Assembly (NCBI RefSeq): GCF_016862275.1
Contig: NZ_BOMQ01000052.1
Coordinates: forward strand, 85,787 to 149,786
Direction: 5' to 3'
Source: Actinoplanes nipponensis
GTDB lineage: Bacteria; Actinomycetota; Actinomycetes; Mycobacteriales; Micromonosporaceae
DNA: 64,000 nt
Shown here: positions 8,385 through 17,498 of the stretch, in pieces
Layout of the letters: every line of letters starts with the position of its first letter
Position numbering within the stretch: the stretch's first letter is position 1
Made by a program: the position numbers and the translations under genes
The notes under the pieces: generated by a model
The model's database searches: none
Seen by the model: the letters and a program-made list of their open reading frames with translations, nothing else
Told to the model about the DNA's origin: nothing

Positions 8385-9034
8385 GGACAGGGACGATACG
8401 GTTCTTATTCTGCCACGTACGGTCCGCCGCCGGCTCGCCTCCCTGGCGCGTCACCTGGACCGGCTGGGCACCGGGCGCTGCGGCGGGCGGGCGTCGGGGC
8501 CGCCGTCGGACTCCTGCTGGGCCTGCTGCCGGGTCTGATCCTGGTGCTAGCCACCGGGGGGCCGACGCGGTCACCACGGCCGCCGTGCCGGTCTCCTTCG
8601 GGGCGATCGGCTCGCTGCCGGGGGCGCTCATCGGGGCCGTGCACTGGACCGTCCGGCTCGCCGACGTCCCCGTCGACGTCGGCGCGGCGTCCGGGCCGCT
8701 CGCCGTGCTGCGCACCGACCGCGCGAACACCCTGGCCGCCGCCTCGATCGCGGCCCTGTGCGTCGACGCCTGGCTGCGCGGGTTCGGTTTCGCGGGCATC
8801 GCCGCCGCGGCGTTCCTGGCGGTGTGCCACCTGCGGGCCTGGGGGCGATGGGTCATCCTGGTGCGGGGCCGGCTCGCGCTGACCGGGCGGCTGCCCTGGG
8901 CGCCGGCCGCCTTCCTCGAGGAGGCGCACCGGCGCGGGGTGCTGCGGCAGTCCGGCGCGTACTACCGGTTCCGGCACCTGCGGCTGCGGGACCATCTGGC
9001 CGCCCACGACCGGCGTCAGGAAGGACGGGTATGA
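8385..9034 (+). pseudogene. Frameshifted C-terminal remnant of a NACHT/NTPase-type membrane protein
   Basis: Three reading frames must be joined to read one protein. Frame 1 gives RTVRRRLASLARHLDRLG up to about 8475. Frame 3 gives the membrane segment GVGAAVGLLLGLLPGLILVL up to the six-G run at 8556-8561. Frame 2 continues with further hydrophobic segments and ends with RGVLRQSGAYYRFRHLRLRDHLA. That ending is typical of the C-terminus of large actinobacterial NACHT-domain membrane proteins (RGVLRQ..A.YQFRHARLQ). The N-terminal NTPase is absent, and the preceding 8092-8384 shows nothing coding. This is a decayed fragment; a sequencing error could explain one shift but not the missing front half. 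Its TGA overlaps the RidA ATG as ATGA. Confidence 0.65.
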
Positions 9035-9570
9035 CAGCGAACCAGGAGCGGGAGTCCGCGGAGGAACGGCTCGCCGGGCTGGGCCTCGAGCTGCCGCAGC
9101 CCATGCCCCCGGCGGGCAGCTACCTCGGCGTGAAGCGGCACGGCGAGTTGCTGTACGTCTCGGGCCACGGCCCGGTACGGGTCGACGACCGGGGCCGGCT
9201 GCCCGGGCGGGCCGACCGCGAGATCGCGTGGGCGGACGTGCCCGCCAACCTGGTCCGGGGCAAGGTGGGGCGGGACGTCACGGCCGGGCAGGCGCACGAG
9301 GCGGCCCGGCTGACCGGCCTGTTCCTGCTGGCGGCGGTGCGCGCGGAGGCGGGATCGCTGGACCGGGTGGCGTCGGTGCTCAAGGTGTTCGGCATGGTGA
9401 ACTGCGCGCCCGGGTTCACCGCGACGCCCGCGGTGCTCGACGGGTGCTCCGAGCTGCTGGTCAGCGTGTTCGGCCCCCGGGTCGGCCAGCACGCCCGGTC
9501 CGCGATCGGGGTGGCCGAGCTGCCGTTCGACATCTGCGTGGAGATCGAGATGGTCGTCGCCCTCGGCTGA
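9031..9570 (+). CDS. RidA/YjgF-family protein
   Basis: 179 aa. RidA-type enzymes hydrolyse reactive enamine/imine intermediates to ketoacids in the cytoplasm. This one belongs to the longer subgroup (about 150-180 aa). Visible features are LYVSGHGPV, a long helix region with GFTATPAVLDGCSELLVSVFG, GQHARSAIGVAELPF, and the closing strand CVEIEMVVAL. The Arg in QHARSAIG is where RidA proteins carry the substrate carboxylate-binding Arg. The ATG follows AGGAAGGA and overlaps the stop of the decayed upstream frame, so the gene may once have been translated by coupling. Substrate is unknown. Confidence 0.85.
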   Translation: MTANQERESAEERLAGLGLELPQPMPPAGSYLGVKRHGELLYVSGHGPVRVDDRGRLPGRADREIAWADVPANLVRGKVGRDVTAGQAHEAARLTGLFLLAAVRAEAGSLDRVASVLKVFGMVNCAPGFTATPAVLDGCSELLVSVFGPRVGQHARSAIGVAELPFDICVEIEMVVALG

Positions 9571-9596
9571 CCGCGGCGCATTCGACCGCCACCCCT

Positions 9597-9610
9597 TGTG
9601 AACGCTAACA
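9597..9610. promoter_or_regulatory. LacI-family-type operator upstream of araD
   Basis: TGTGAACGCTAACA is an imperfect palindrome (10 of 14 positions symmetric) with a central CG, matching the TGTnAnCGnTnACA form of LacI-family sites such as actinobacterial AraR. It lies 39 bp before the ATG of the epimerase gene. No LacI-type regulator is in the window, so the regulator is inferred to lie elsewhere. Confidence 0.5.
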
Positions 9611-9648
9611 TCAGCCTCGGACACCCGGAGAGACGAAGGACGAGCCGC

Positions 9649-10368
9649 ATGCCGAACGCCGACGACCACGACCTGCGCCACGCCGTGCTGCGGGCCAACC
9701 GGATGATCCCGGAGGCCGGTCTTGCCGCCCTCACCTGGGGAAACGTCAGCGGCGTGGACCGCGCGGCGGGCATCTACCTGATCAAGCCGTCCGGCGTGGC
9801 CTATCCCGAGCTGACCGCCGACCTGCTCGTGCCGGTCGACCTGGAGACCGGCCGGGTGGTCTCCGGGCGGCTCAAGCCCTCGGTCGACAGCGAGACCCAC
9901 CGCGCCTTCTACCTGCGGTGGCCGGAGATCGGCGGGATCACCCACACCCATTCCACCCACGCCGTCGCGTTCGCCCAGGCCCGCCGGGACGTGCCCGTGC
10001 TGGGCACCACGCACGCCGACACCTTCAGCGGCCCGGTCCGGGTCACCCGCGACCTGACCCCGGCGGAGTGCGAGCGCGACTACGAGTTCAACACCGCCCG
10101 GGCCGTCATCGAGCTGATCGGCGACGACGCGCTGGCCACCCCGGCCGCCCTGGCGGCCCACCACGGCCCGTTCACCTGGGCCCGGGACGCCGTCAAGTCG
10201 GTGGAGACGGCGATCGTCTGCGAGGCCGTCGCCGAGATGGCCCTCAAGACGCTCGCCCTCAACCCGGCGGCCTCCGCCCCGCAGTGGCTGCTGGACCGGC
10301 ACTTCACCCGCAAGCACGGCGCGGGCGCGTACTACGGCAACGACCTCGGCGCGGCGACGGGCGCCTGA
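9649..10368 (+). CDS. araD: L-ribulose-5-phosphate 4-epimerase (class II aldolase family)
   Basis: 239 aa metal enzyme that interconverts L-ribulose 5-phosphate and D-xylulose 5-phosphate, linking arabinose or ascorbate breakdown to the pentose phosphate pathway. Zn-binding residues show in THTHSTHA (about 98-105) and in the later AAHHGPFTW, and the family stretch LGTTHADTF follows the first motif. Substrate-binding GNVS (31-34) and KPSG (46-49) are intact. ATG at 9649 is chosen over 9598 because GAAGGA precedes it and the upstream frame runs through the operator. It stands alone: no araA or araB nearby. Confidence 0.88.
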   Translation: MPNADDHDLRHAVLRANRMIPEAGLAALTWGNVSGVDRAAGIYLIKPSGVAYPELTADLLVPVDLETGRVVSGRLKPSVDSETHRAFYLRWPEIGGITHTHSTHAVAFAQARRDVPVLGTTHADTFSGPVRVTRDLTPAECERDYEFNTARAVIELIGDDALATPAALAAHHGPFTWARDAVKSVETAIVCEAVAEMALKTLALNPAASAPQWLLDRHFTRKHGAGAYYGNDLGAATGA

Positions 10369-10378
10369 CCCCGGCGTC

Positions 10379-11254
10379 TCACGCCCGGTCGGCGGCGTCG
10401 TCGTCGACCGGGGTACGCGGGCGCACCAGCCCGGGCAGCGCCACCACGACGTCCTCGGCCTGGCTCCACGGGCGGACCGCGGTGACCGTCGCGTACCCCC
10501 GGGCCAGCAGGTCGATGTCGCTGTCCGGCACGGCCCGGGCGTCGCCCTGCTCCAGGGTCATCCGCACGAAGTCCGCACCCGACTCGGCCACGGCCATCCG
10601 CACCTGCCCGAAGGGGGCCAGGGTGGCCCGGCGCAGGCCCGCGACCCGCTCCGCCGGGCGGTCCGGGACGTTGAGGTTGAGCACGATGCCGGCCGGCGCG
10701 GCGGCCAGCGCGGGCAGCAGCTGCCCGGCCAGCGCGGCGGCGGTGGACCAGTGCCGGTCGTCGTCGTCCATCGTGTCCAGCGCCGCGAACACCGCGTCCC
10801 CGCCGGCCGCGCCCGCATCGGGCGGCGACAACACGTCCAGCGAGACAGCCATCGTCCGGGCCCCGCCGGCCGCCGCGGTCACGGCGGCGCCGACCGTGCC
10901 CGAGTGCAGGATCGCCCGGCCGGCGTTGGCGCCGCGGTTGATGCCGGACAGCACCAGCTCGGGCGCCGGCCCGAACACCTCCAGGGCCGCCAGCAGCGCG
11001 ATGTAGCCCGGCGACGCCGCGACCGCGTACACCGGCACGCCGTCGAGCCCGGCCAGCGCGGTCCGGGCGATCATCACCCGGCCCTGGTCGGTGACGGCCG
11101 TCAGCGCGGCGCTCATCCCGCTGGCCTCGTCCTGCGGAGCCGCCACCGTGACGTCGTGCCCGGCGTCGTGCGCCGCCCGGGCCAGCCAGCGGATCCCCGG
11201 CGCGTGCACGCCGTCGTCGTTGGTCACCAGCACCCGCAGCCGGCCTGCCCGCAT
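10379..11254 (-). CDS. surE: 5'/3'-nucleotidase SurE
   Basis: 291 aa. SurE proteins are divalent-metal phosphatases that remove phosphate from nucleoside monophosphates and are linked to stationary-phase survival. The N-terminal metal site VTNDDG (D13, D14), the DEASGMSAALT loop and SGINRGANAG (metal-ligand Asn) are all intact. The start is the ATG at 11254. It is convergent with araD, 10 bp away, and 155 bp downstream of the CAP-domain gene on the same strand. A hairpin at 11273-11292 separates these two, so it probably has its own promoter. The C-terminal ~25 residues are extra, Pro/Asp-rich. Confidence 0.92.
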   Translation of the reverse strand: MRAGRLRVLVTNDDGVHAPGIRWLARAAHDAGHDVTVAAPQDEASGMSAALTAVTDQGRVMIARTALAGLDGVPVYAVAASPGYIALLAALEVFGPAPELVLSGINRGANAGRAILHSGTVGAAVTAAAGGARTMAVSLDVLSPPDAGAAGGDAVFAALDTMDDDDRHWSTAAALAGQLLPALAAAPAGIVLNLNVPDRPAERVAGLRRATLAPFGQVRMAVAESGADFVRMTLEQGDARAVPDSDIDLLARGYATVTAVRPWSQAEDVVVALPGLVRPRTPVDDDAADRA

Positions 11255-11272
11255 GTCCGCCCCCTGCCGTCC

Positions 11273-11292
11273 GGCGCCGGGACACCGGCGCC
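11273..11292 (-). terminator. Hairpin between the CAP gene and surE
   Basis: GGCGCCGG-gaca-CCGGCGCC is a perfect 8-bp inverted repeat with a 4-nt loop. It lies 118 bp past the CAP-gene stop and just ahead of surE. It may end CAP transcription; no T-run follows. Confidence 0.4.
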
Positions 11293-11409
11293 CGAGCGTC
11301 CATGCTGGACGACTTGCCCCGGTGCGGGGAAGTCAACCACCCGGCCGGTGGGCCGCCCGCGCCGAGGGTGACCGGCTGGTTGTTCCGGCCGCAGCGCCCC
11401 CGGGACGGC

Positions 11410-11904
11410 TCAGAAGCCGAAGTCCTGGGTGTAGTAGGGGGTGCCGTCGGCGGTGGCGGCCACGCCGACGCCGACGGTCCGCGACGCGCAGTTGAGGATG
11501 TTGGCGCGGTGGCCGGGGCTCCTCATCCAGGCGGCGACCAGCTCGGTGGCGGAACGGTAGCCCCACGCGATGTTCTCGCCGGCGGGACGGGTGTAGCCGG
11601 CGGCCCGGACCCGGGCCGCGAAGGTGGTGCCGCCGCTGCCGGTGTGGGAGAACGTGCCGGTACGGGCCATCCACGCGCTGTGGCCGGCGGCGGCGGTGCT
11701 CAGCCCCGTGTTCACCGTGACGGCGGCGCAGCCGTGGGCGGTGCGCTCGGCATTGGTGAGGCGCACGACGTCCGCCGGCACGGTCAGCGCCTGCTCCTGC
11801 GCCGTCACCGGGGCGGCCTCGGCCGGCGACGCGACCATCGCAACGGCGACGGCGGCGGGGGCGACGAGGGCGGCCAGGGCGAAACGGCGGATGAGCTTGC
11901 GCAA
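11410..11904 (-). CDS. Secreted CAP-domain (SCP/PR-1-like) protein
   Basis: 164 aa. A basic N-terminus (LRKLIRRF) and an Ala/Val-rich hydrophobic stretch ending in AEA form a Sec signal peptide of about 35 residues. The mature part is a compact CAP domain: LTNAERTAHGCAAV, HSAWMARTGTFSHTG (cavity His), ENIAWGY, and WMRSPGHRANILNC (second cavity His) near the end. Bacterial CAP proteins are extracellular with largely unknown function. The start is taken as TTG at 11904, six nt after AAAGGG; no ATG or GTG fits the signal peptide better. Confidence 0.83.
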   Translation of the reverse strand: MRKLIRRFALAALVAPAAVAVAMVASPAEAAPVTAQEQALTVPADVVRLTNAERTAHGCAAVTVNTGLSTAAAGHSAWMARTGTFSHTGSGGTTFAARVRAAGYTRPAGENIAWGYRSATELVAAWMRSPGHRANILNCASRTVGVGVAATADGTPYYTQDFGF

Positions 11905-12096
11905 GGAGGACCCTTTCGGAGGACGGCCCCGGCACAGCGCCGGGCTCACCGTTCCCTTCGGGCCGGTTCCGGGCGGCGCTGATCGCGGATCGGCTGCCGC
12001 CCGGTCGCCGTTCGGTTGCCGCCGGCCGGGCGACTGTCGGGAATCTTGCGGGTCGCGGCGGGTCCTGACCAGGCCCGGCGCTCGTACGCTGGCGGC

Positions 12097-15000
12097 GTGG
12101 CCCCTGAGACGGCCGGCGCGGTGTGGCTGCGCCTGGCCGGACCGTTCGCGATCCGCCGCGGCGGTGACCGTGACGCCGTGCCCCTGACCGGCAGCCGCAA
12201 GGCCCGTACCCTGCTCAAGCTGCTCGCCGTGCACCGCGCCGGGCCGGTGGGCATGGACCGCGTCGTCGACGTGCTGTGGGGCGACGCGCCGCCCCGGCAG
12301 GCCGCCGACAACGTCGCCACGCTGGTCAGCCGGCTGCGGTCGCGGTTCGGCCCGCAGCTGGTCACCGGAGGCCGCGACGGCTACCGGCTGGGCCGGCCGC
12401 CGGCGGTCGTGGTCGACCTAGATCTCGCCGCGGCCGACCTGGCCGACGCGGCCGGGCGGCTGGCGGCCGGTGAGCCGGGGCTGGCCGCCGCGGTCGCCGG
12501 CCGGGTGCTGGAGCTGCTCGGCGCCGGGCCGGCGCTGCCCGAGGACGGCGACGCCGACTGGGCGCGGCCGGCCCGCACCGAGGCGGCCGAGCTGCTGCGG
12601 CACGCCCGGCAGCTGGCCGCGGAGGCCGCACTGGCCAGCGGCGACGCCGCCACCGCCCGGGCCCGGGCGGCCGCGGCGATCACCGCCGACGGCTACGACG
12701 AAGCCGCGTACCGGCTGCTCATGGCGGCCGAGGCGGCGCTGGGCCAGCCCGCCCGGGCGCTGGCCGCCTACGAGCGGCTGCGGGTGACGCTGGCCGAGGA
12801 CCTGGGCACGGACCCCGCGGCCCGGACCAGCGCCGTCCAGCTGAGCATCCTGCGCGGCGAGCAACCGTCCCTGACCCCCGGCCCGGCCGCGGTGGTCGCC
12901 CCGGCGCCGGCCCTGGCCGGCCGGGCCGCCGAGACGGCCGAGCTCGCCGCCGCCTGGCGGGCCGCCGTGGCCGGGCGCCCGGCGCTGGTGCTGATCAGCG
13001 GGGAGGCCGGGATCGGCAAGACCCGCCTGGCCGGCGAGGTGGCCGAGCTGGCCGGCCGCACCGGCGGCGAGGTGCTGTCGGTGCGCTGCTACGCGGCCGA
13101 GAGCTCGCTGTTCCTGCAGCCGTTGGTCGACGCGCTGGGCACGCACGCGGCCGGCTCGCCGGCCGAGCTGGTGCGCTCGCTCGCCTCGCCCGCGCTGACC
13201 GAGCTGGTGCCGCAGGTCGGCGCCCTGTACGGCGACGCGCCGGGTCCGGAGGTGGCGCCCGAGCTGGCCCGGGGCCGCGCCTACGAGGCGGTCAACCGGT
13301 ACCTGTCCGGCATCGCCGCCCGCCGGCCGGTCCTGCTGCTGCTCGACGACCTGCACAACGCCGGCCTGGCCACCGCCGAGCTGCTGCACTACCTCGCCCG
13401 CCACGCCCGCGGCCGGCTGCTCGTGCTGGCCACGGTCCGCGCCGAGGAGGGCGCCCCGGTGCTGCGCGCCCTCGCCGAGGTGGCCGGCCGGCTCGAGCTC
13501 GGCCCGTTGCCCGAGGCGGCCGTGATCAGCCTGGCCACCGCGGCCGGCCAGGCCCGGCTGGCCCCGCGCATCCTGCACCGCACCGGCGGGCACGCGCTGT
13601 TCGTCGTCGAGACGCTGCGGGCGCTGGCCGCCGGCGACGACGGCATCCCCGAGTCGCTGCAGGCGGCCGTGCTGGCCCGGGTCGCCCGCACCGGCCCGGC
13701 CGTCGAGGAGCTGCTGCGCGCGGCCGCCGTCCTGGACGCGACGACGGAGCCGGGACTGCTCGCCGACCTGCTCGCGGTGCCGCCCGCGGAGGCCGTCCGG
13801 CGCTGTGAGCAGGCGCTCGCCGCCCGGCTGCTGGTGGTGGCCGGGCGGGCCTACGAGTTCGCCAACGACCTGATCCGCGAGGTGCTCTACACGACCACGG
13901 CGGCGCCGGCCCGGGTGGCGTACCACCGGCGGGCCGGCGAGCTGCTCAGCGCGCATCCCGAGCAGGTCGCCGCGCACGCGCACGCCGCCGGGGACTGGGA
14001 CCGGGCCGCCCGGGCGTACCTGGTCGCCGGGGAACAGGCCGGCCGGCGGTTCGCCGCCGCGGACGCCGAGGCGTTGCTGACCAGCGCCCTGGACGCGGCC
14101 GGGCGGGCCGGCGCGCCCGAGGTGACCGCCCGCGCGTACCAGGCCCGGGGACGGGTGCGGGAGGCGCTGGCGGCGTACCCGGCCGCGATGGCCGACTTCC
14201 ACGCGGCGGTGCGCACCGCGCGGGAGGTCGGCGACCGGCGGCTGGAGATGATCGGGCTGCGTGAGCTCGGCGGGGACGTGCCGATCGCGCTCGGGCAGCC
14301 CATCGCGGGCTGCGTGGCGTACCTGCGCGACGGGCTGGCCATCGCCGAGTCGCTGGCCGACCGGACCATGGAGGCCGACCTGCTGAGCCGGCTGGCGGTG
14401 GTCTCCGCCAGCCGGCTGCGGCTGGCCGAGTCGCTGGCCTACGCCACCCGCGCGGTGCGCACCACCCGGGCCGGCGCCGACCAGCGGGCCCTGGCCGTCG
14501 CGCTGGACGGGCTGAAGACCAGCTGGGCCTACCTGGGCGAGATCGACCGGCTGGTGCCGGTGCTGGACGAGCTGGAACCGTTGCTGCACAAGCAGAACGA
14601 CCTGTGGCGGTTGCAGTGGGCGCTGTTCGAGGGCGCCTTCCCGGCGATCGCCGCCGGGCGGTGGGGCGACGCCCTGGAGCGCATCGAGGCGGCGCGCGAG
14701 GTGAACCGGCGCAGCGGGTACGGCGCCTACGCCGGCTGGTTCACCGGCAACCTCGGCTGGGTGCACCAGCTGCGCGGCGCCCACCGGCAGGCGATCGGGT
14801 ACGGCCGGCAGGCGTACGCCCTGACCAGCGACACCGACCACCCGTGGTGGCGGGCCGCCGCCTGCACCCAGCTGGCCGGCGCGCTGCTCGCCGCCGGCGC
14901 CGAGGACGAGGCGACGGCGTTGCTGCTCCAGGGGTGCGAGCGCGCCCGGGGCGAGGGCGGCGAGGCGTACCTGGTGCGCTGCCTGGGCCCGCTCGCCGCC

Positions 15001-15327
15001 GTCACCGGGTCGCGCAGCCTGCTGGAGGAGGCGGACGCGCTGGTCGCGGCGATCGAGACGCCGCCGGGCTGCGCGTGGTTGTTCGGCGCCGACGCGTACC
15101 TGTCGGTCGGGCGGGCCTGGCTGCGGCACGGCGAGCCGGTCCGGGCCCGCGCGGTGATCGCGCCGCTGCTGGCCGCCGCGAACCGGGTGCCGTGGCGGCC
15201 CGTGCAGGTACCGGCGCTGCTGCTCGACGCCGACGCGGCGCAGGCGGCCGGCGCGGAGTCGGCGCCGCAGCGCGCGGCGGCCCGGCGGCTGGCCGACCGG
15301 TACGGGCTGGCCCACCTGGTGCGCTAG
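12097..15327 (+). CDS. BTAD/SARP-like regulator with AAA ATPase and TPR-type repeats
   Basis: 1,076 aa. The N-terminal ~90 residues are an OmpR-type winged helix (KARTLLKLLAVH, then VDVLWGD and LVSRLRSRFG). A BTAD helical domain follows to about 250. Next comes a P-loop ATPase with Walker A SGEAGIGKTRLAGE and Walker B RPVLLLLDDLHNA, then a long Ala/Leu-rich helical repeat region to the end. Unlike LAL regulators there is no C-terminal LuxR helix-turn-helix. Such proteins often activate secondary-metabolite genes in actinomycetes. The GTG start is 6 nt after TACGCT (12085-12090), so the transcript is probably leaderless. It is convergent with the hydrolase-glycosyltransferase gene and shares a CTAG stop overlap. 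Confidence 0.87.
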   Translation: MAPETAGAVWLRLAGPFAIRRGGDRDAVPLTGSRKARTLLKLLAVHRAGPVGMDRVVDVLWGDAPPRQAADNVATLVSRLRSRFGPQLVTGGRDGYRLGRPPAVVVDLDLAAADLADAAGRLAAGEPGLAAAVAGRVLELLGAGPALPEDGDADWARPARTEAAELLRHARQLAAEAALASGDAATARARAAAAITADGYDEAAYRLLMAAEAALGQPARALAAYERLRVTLAEDLGTDPAARTSAVQLSILRGEQPSLTPGPAAVVAPAPALAGRAAETAELAAAWRAAVAGRPALVLISGEAGIGKTRLAGEVAELAGRTGGEVLSVRCYAAESSLFLQPLVDALGTHAAGSPAELVRSLASPALTELVPQVGALYGDAPGPEVAPELARGRAYEAVNRYLSGIAARRPVLLLLDDLHNAGLATAELLHYLARHARGRLLVLATVRAEEGAPVLRALAEVAGRLELGPLPEAAVISLATAAGQARLAPRILHRTGGHALFVVETLRALAAGDDGIPESLQAAVLARVARTGPAVEELLRAAAVLDATTEPGLLADLLAVPPAEAVRRCEQALAARLLVVAGRAYEFANDLIREVLYTTTAAPARVAYHRRAGELLSAHPEQVAAHAHAAGDWDRAARAYLVAGEQAGRRFAAADAEALLTSALDAAGRAGAPEVTARAYQARGRVREALAAYPAAMADFHAAVRTAREVGDRRLEMIGLRELGGDVPIALGQPIAGCVAYLRDGLAIAESLADRTMEADLLSRLAVVSASRLRLAESLAYATRAVRTTRAGADQRALAVALDGLKTSWAYLGEIDRLVPVLDELEPLLHKQNDLWRLQWALFEGAFPAIAAGRWGDALERIEAAREVNRRSGYGAYAGWFTGNLGWVHQLRGAHRQAIGYGRQAYALTSDTDHPWWRAAACTQLAGALLAAGAEDEATALLLQGCERARGEGGEAYLVRCLGPLAAVTGSRSLLEEADALVAAIETPPGCAWLFGADAYLSVGRAWLRHGEPVRARAVIAPLLAAANRVPWRPVQVPALLLDADAAQAAGAESAPQRAAARRLADRYGLAHLVR

Positions 15328-17426
15328 AACAGCTCGGCCAGCCGGCCGGCGGCGCGGCGGGCGCCGTCGGCGGCGACCGGCCGGTACCGCACGGTCCGGC
15401 CGATCTCCTCGGCGATGGCCCGGGCCAGCGGCTCAGGCGTGGTGTCGGCGAACGCGACCCGCCGCCCGGCGCCGTAGCGGGCCAGCCGGTGCGGCACGTG
15501 CAGCTGCTGCTCGAAATGGTTCTCCAGCGGCACGTAGAGGAACGGGCGGCCGGCCGCCGTCAGCTCCATCGTGGTGCTCAGCCCGCCCTGCACCACGGCC
15601 AGGTCGGCGGCGGCCAGGTAGCGGTGCAGGTCGGGCAGGTACCCGTGCACGTCCACGCCGGGCGGCGCGGCCAGCGCGCCCGGCTCGATCCGCGGCCCGG
15701 CGACCACGACCATCCGCAGGCCGGGGACCAGCCGGGCGGCCGCCGGGTACGCCGCCGACGCCCGGCGCAGCAGGTGCACGCCGACCCCCGTGCCGCCGGC
15801 CGTCACGACGCAGACCCGTTCGTGCGGGCCCCAGCCGAACTCGGCCCGGGCGGCCCGCCGGTCGGCCAGGTCGGCCGGCGGGAAGCCGGTCACGTACCCG
15901 GTGAAGTCGAAGTGCCGGGCCGTCCAGTCGGCGATCACCGGCAGGCCGGGCCCGAACACGCCCGCCACGACGTCGCCCGGCTCGCCGACGAACAGCGCCC
16001 GGTCCCGTACCCGGGGGAAGCGGGCGATGTGCTCGAGCATCTCCGCGTTGTGGTCGGCGGTCAGCGCGGCCTCGGCCGCGCCGCCGGCCGCCATCGGCAG
16101 CCAGCCGACGAAGTCGGTGAGCCAGGCGTACGCGGTCCGCTTCAGCTCCGGGTTCTCGTGCAGGAAGTGGTCGGCGTCCCAGGCCTCGTCGGCCACCCAC
16201 AGGTCGTGCCGGCGCTCCTCGGCCAGGTCGGCCAGGACCATGAAGTTGGCCGCCAGGATCTCGTCCATCCGCCGGATCGCCTGGAAGGCGTGCAGGTCGT
16301 GCCCGTGCGCCTCGGCCTCCACGTGCCGCGACTCCGAGGCCAGCCACCGCGACGCCGGGTGCACGCGTTCGCCGCGCGCCGCCAGCAGCGCGGTGACCGG
16401 ATGCTGGGCCAGCCACTCCACCTGGACGCCGGGGCGCAGCCGGCGCAGCTCGGCGGCGATGGCCAGGTCCCGCCGGGCGTGGCCGAGCCCGATCGGCGAC
16501 GACAGGTAGAGCACGCGGCGGGGCCGGTCCAGGGCGCGGGTCCAGCGCCGGGGCGGGTCGTCGCGGGCCCGCACGAAGTCGCGGATCCAGTGGTTGACCG
16601 GCACCGGATGCCGCGCCGGGGGCAGGTGTCCGGCCCCGGCCATCCGGATGAGCCGCCCGCCGGTCAGCTCCGCGAACCGCTCCCCCACGGCCGGGGACAC
16701 GCAGCGGTCTTCCTCGCCGTGGATGACCAGGACCGGGCAGCGCAGCCCGCGCAGCAGCGCCTCGATCGCCGGCACGCCGGCCACCGACGCGGGCGCCTCC
16801 TCGCCGGCGATCAGCGTCTCCGGACCGGTCTCCAGCCCCCAGCCGACGCACTCCTCGAACTGCCGGGTGGAGTGCGGCTCGCTCAGCAGCAGGGCGAAGA
16901 ACCAGTCCAGGAAGCCGCGGTAGTCGCGGCGCCAGTAGTGCCGGTTGTACTTCTGCCAGCCCTCGTAGTGCTCGCGGTCGGCCTCGAAGTCGAAGACCTC
17001 GCGTTCCGGCGGCGTCGGGGCCAGGCCCAGCACCCGCGGCGAGATGGCGACCAGGCCGGCGAACCGGTCCGGGTGCTCGGCCACCGCGATCGCCGCCCGC
17101 CACGCGCCGCGGCTCAGCCCGGCCACGACGGCCCGGTCCACCCCGGTCGCGTCGAGCACCGCCACCAGATCTGTCGCGTGGGCCCGGTCGGTGTACGCCG
17201 CCGGGTCGGCCGGCCGGTCGCTGCGCCCGTTGCCGCGCGGATCCACGGTGACGACCCGGAAGTGCCGGGACAGGTAGGCCACCTGCAGCTTCCAGATCCG
17301 CGAGTGGACGATCAGCCAGCTCGGCGCGAGCAGCACCGTCTGCGCGCCGTCGCCGTACACCGCGTAGCCGACCTTGACCCCGTCGTGGTCGACGTGGCCC
17401 TCGACGCCGGGTTCGGTTGCCCTCAT
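15324..17426 (-). CDS. Alpha/beta hydrolase fused to a GT28/MGT-type glycosyltransferase
   Basis: 700 aa, two enzymes in one chain. Residues ~15-290 are an alpha/beta hydrolase with a complete triad: nucleophile GLSRG (S105), acid D240 in HGEEDR, and H267 in GAGHLPP. Residues ~304-700 are a GT-B glycosyltransferase: acceptor-side PIGLGHARRD near 311, and donor-side VVQGGLSTTMELTAAGRPFLYVP near the end. The substrate is unknown. The fusion suggests that acyl or ester removal and sugar transfer act on one small molecule. The ATG follows GGGGGAGAGGGTGA. It is divergent from a SAM methyltransferase (72 bp gap), consistent with a shared control region. Similar fusions are known in actinomycetes, as I recall. 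Confidence 0.83.
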   Translation of the reverse strand: MRATEPGVEGHVDHDGVKVGYAVYGDGAQTVLLAPSWLIVHSRIWKLQVAYLSRHFRVVTVDPRGNGRSDRPADPAAYTDRAHATDLVAVLDATGVDRAVVAGLSRGAWRAAIAVAEHPDRFAGLVAISPRVLGLAPTPPEREVFDFEADREHYEGWQKYNRHYWRRDYRGFLDWFFALLLSEPHSTRQFEECVGWGLETGPETLIAGEEAPASVAGVPAIEALLRGLRCPVLVIHGEEDRCVSPAVGERFAELTGGRLIRMAGAGHLPPARHPVPVNHWIRDFVRARDDPPRRWTRALDRPRRVLYLSSPIGLGHARRDLAIAAELRRLRPGVQVEWLAQHPVTALLAARGERVHPASRWLASESRHVEAEAHGHDLHAFQAIRRMDEILAANFMVLADLAEERRHDLWVADEAWDADHFLHENPELKRTAYAWLTDFVGWLPMAAGGAAEAALTADHNAEMLEHIARFPRVRDRALFVGEPGDVVAGVFGPGLPVIADWTARHFDFTGYVTGFPPADLADRRAARAEFGWGPHERVCVVTAGGTGVGVHLLRRASAAYPAAARLVPGLRMVVVAGPRIEPGALAAPPGVDVHGYLPDLHRYLAAADLAVVQGGLSTTMELTAAGRPFLYVPLENHFEQQLHVPHRLARYGAGRRVAFADTTPEPLARAIAEEIGRTVRYRPVAADGARRAAGRLAELF

Positions 17427-17498
17427 CGCGTCACCCTCTCCCCCGCCATTGCAGCCGGGTTGCAACGGCGGCGCAACGCCCGGCGGCACCGTGGCGGC

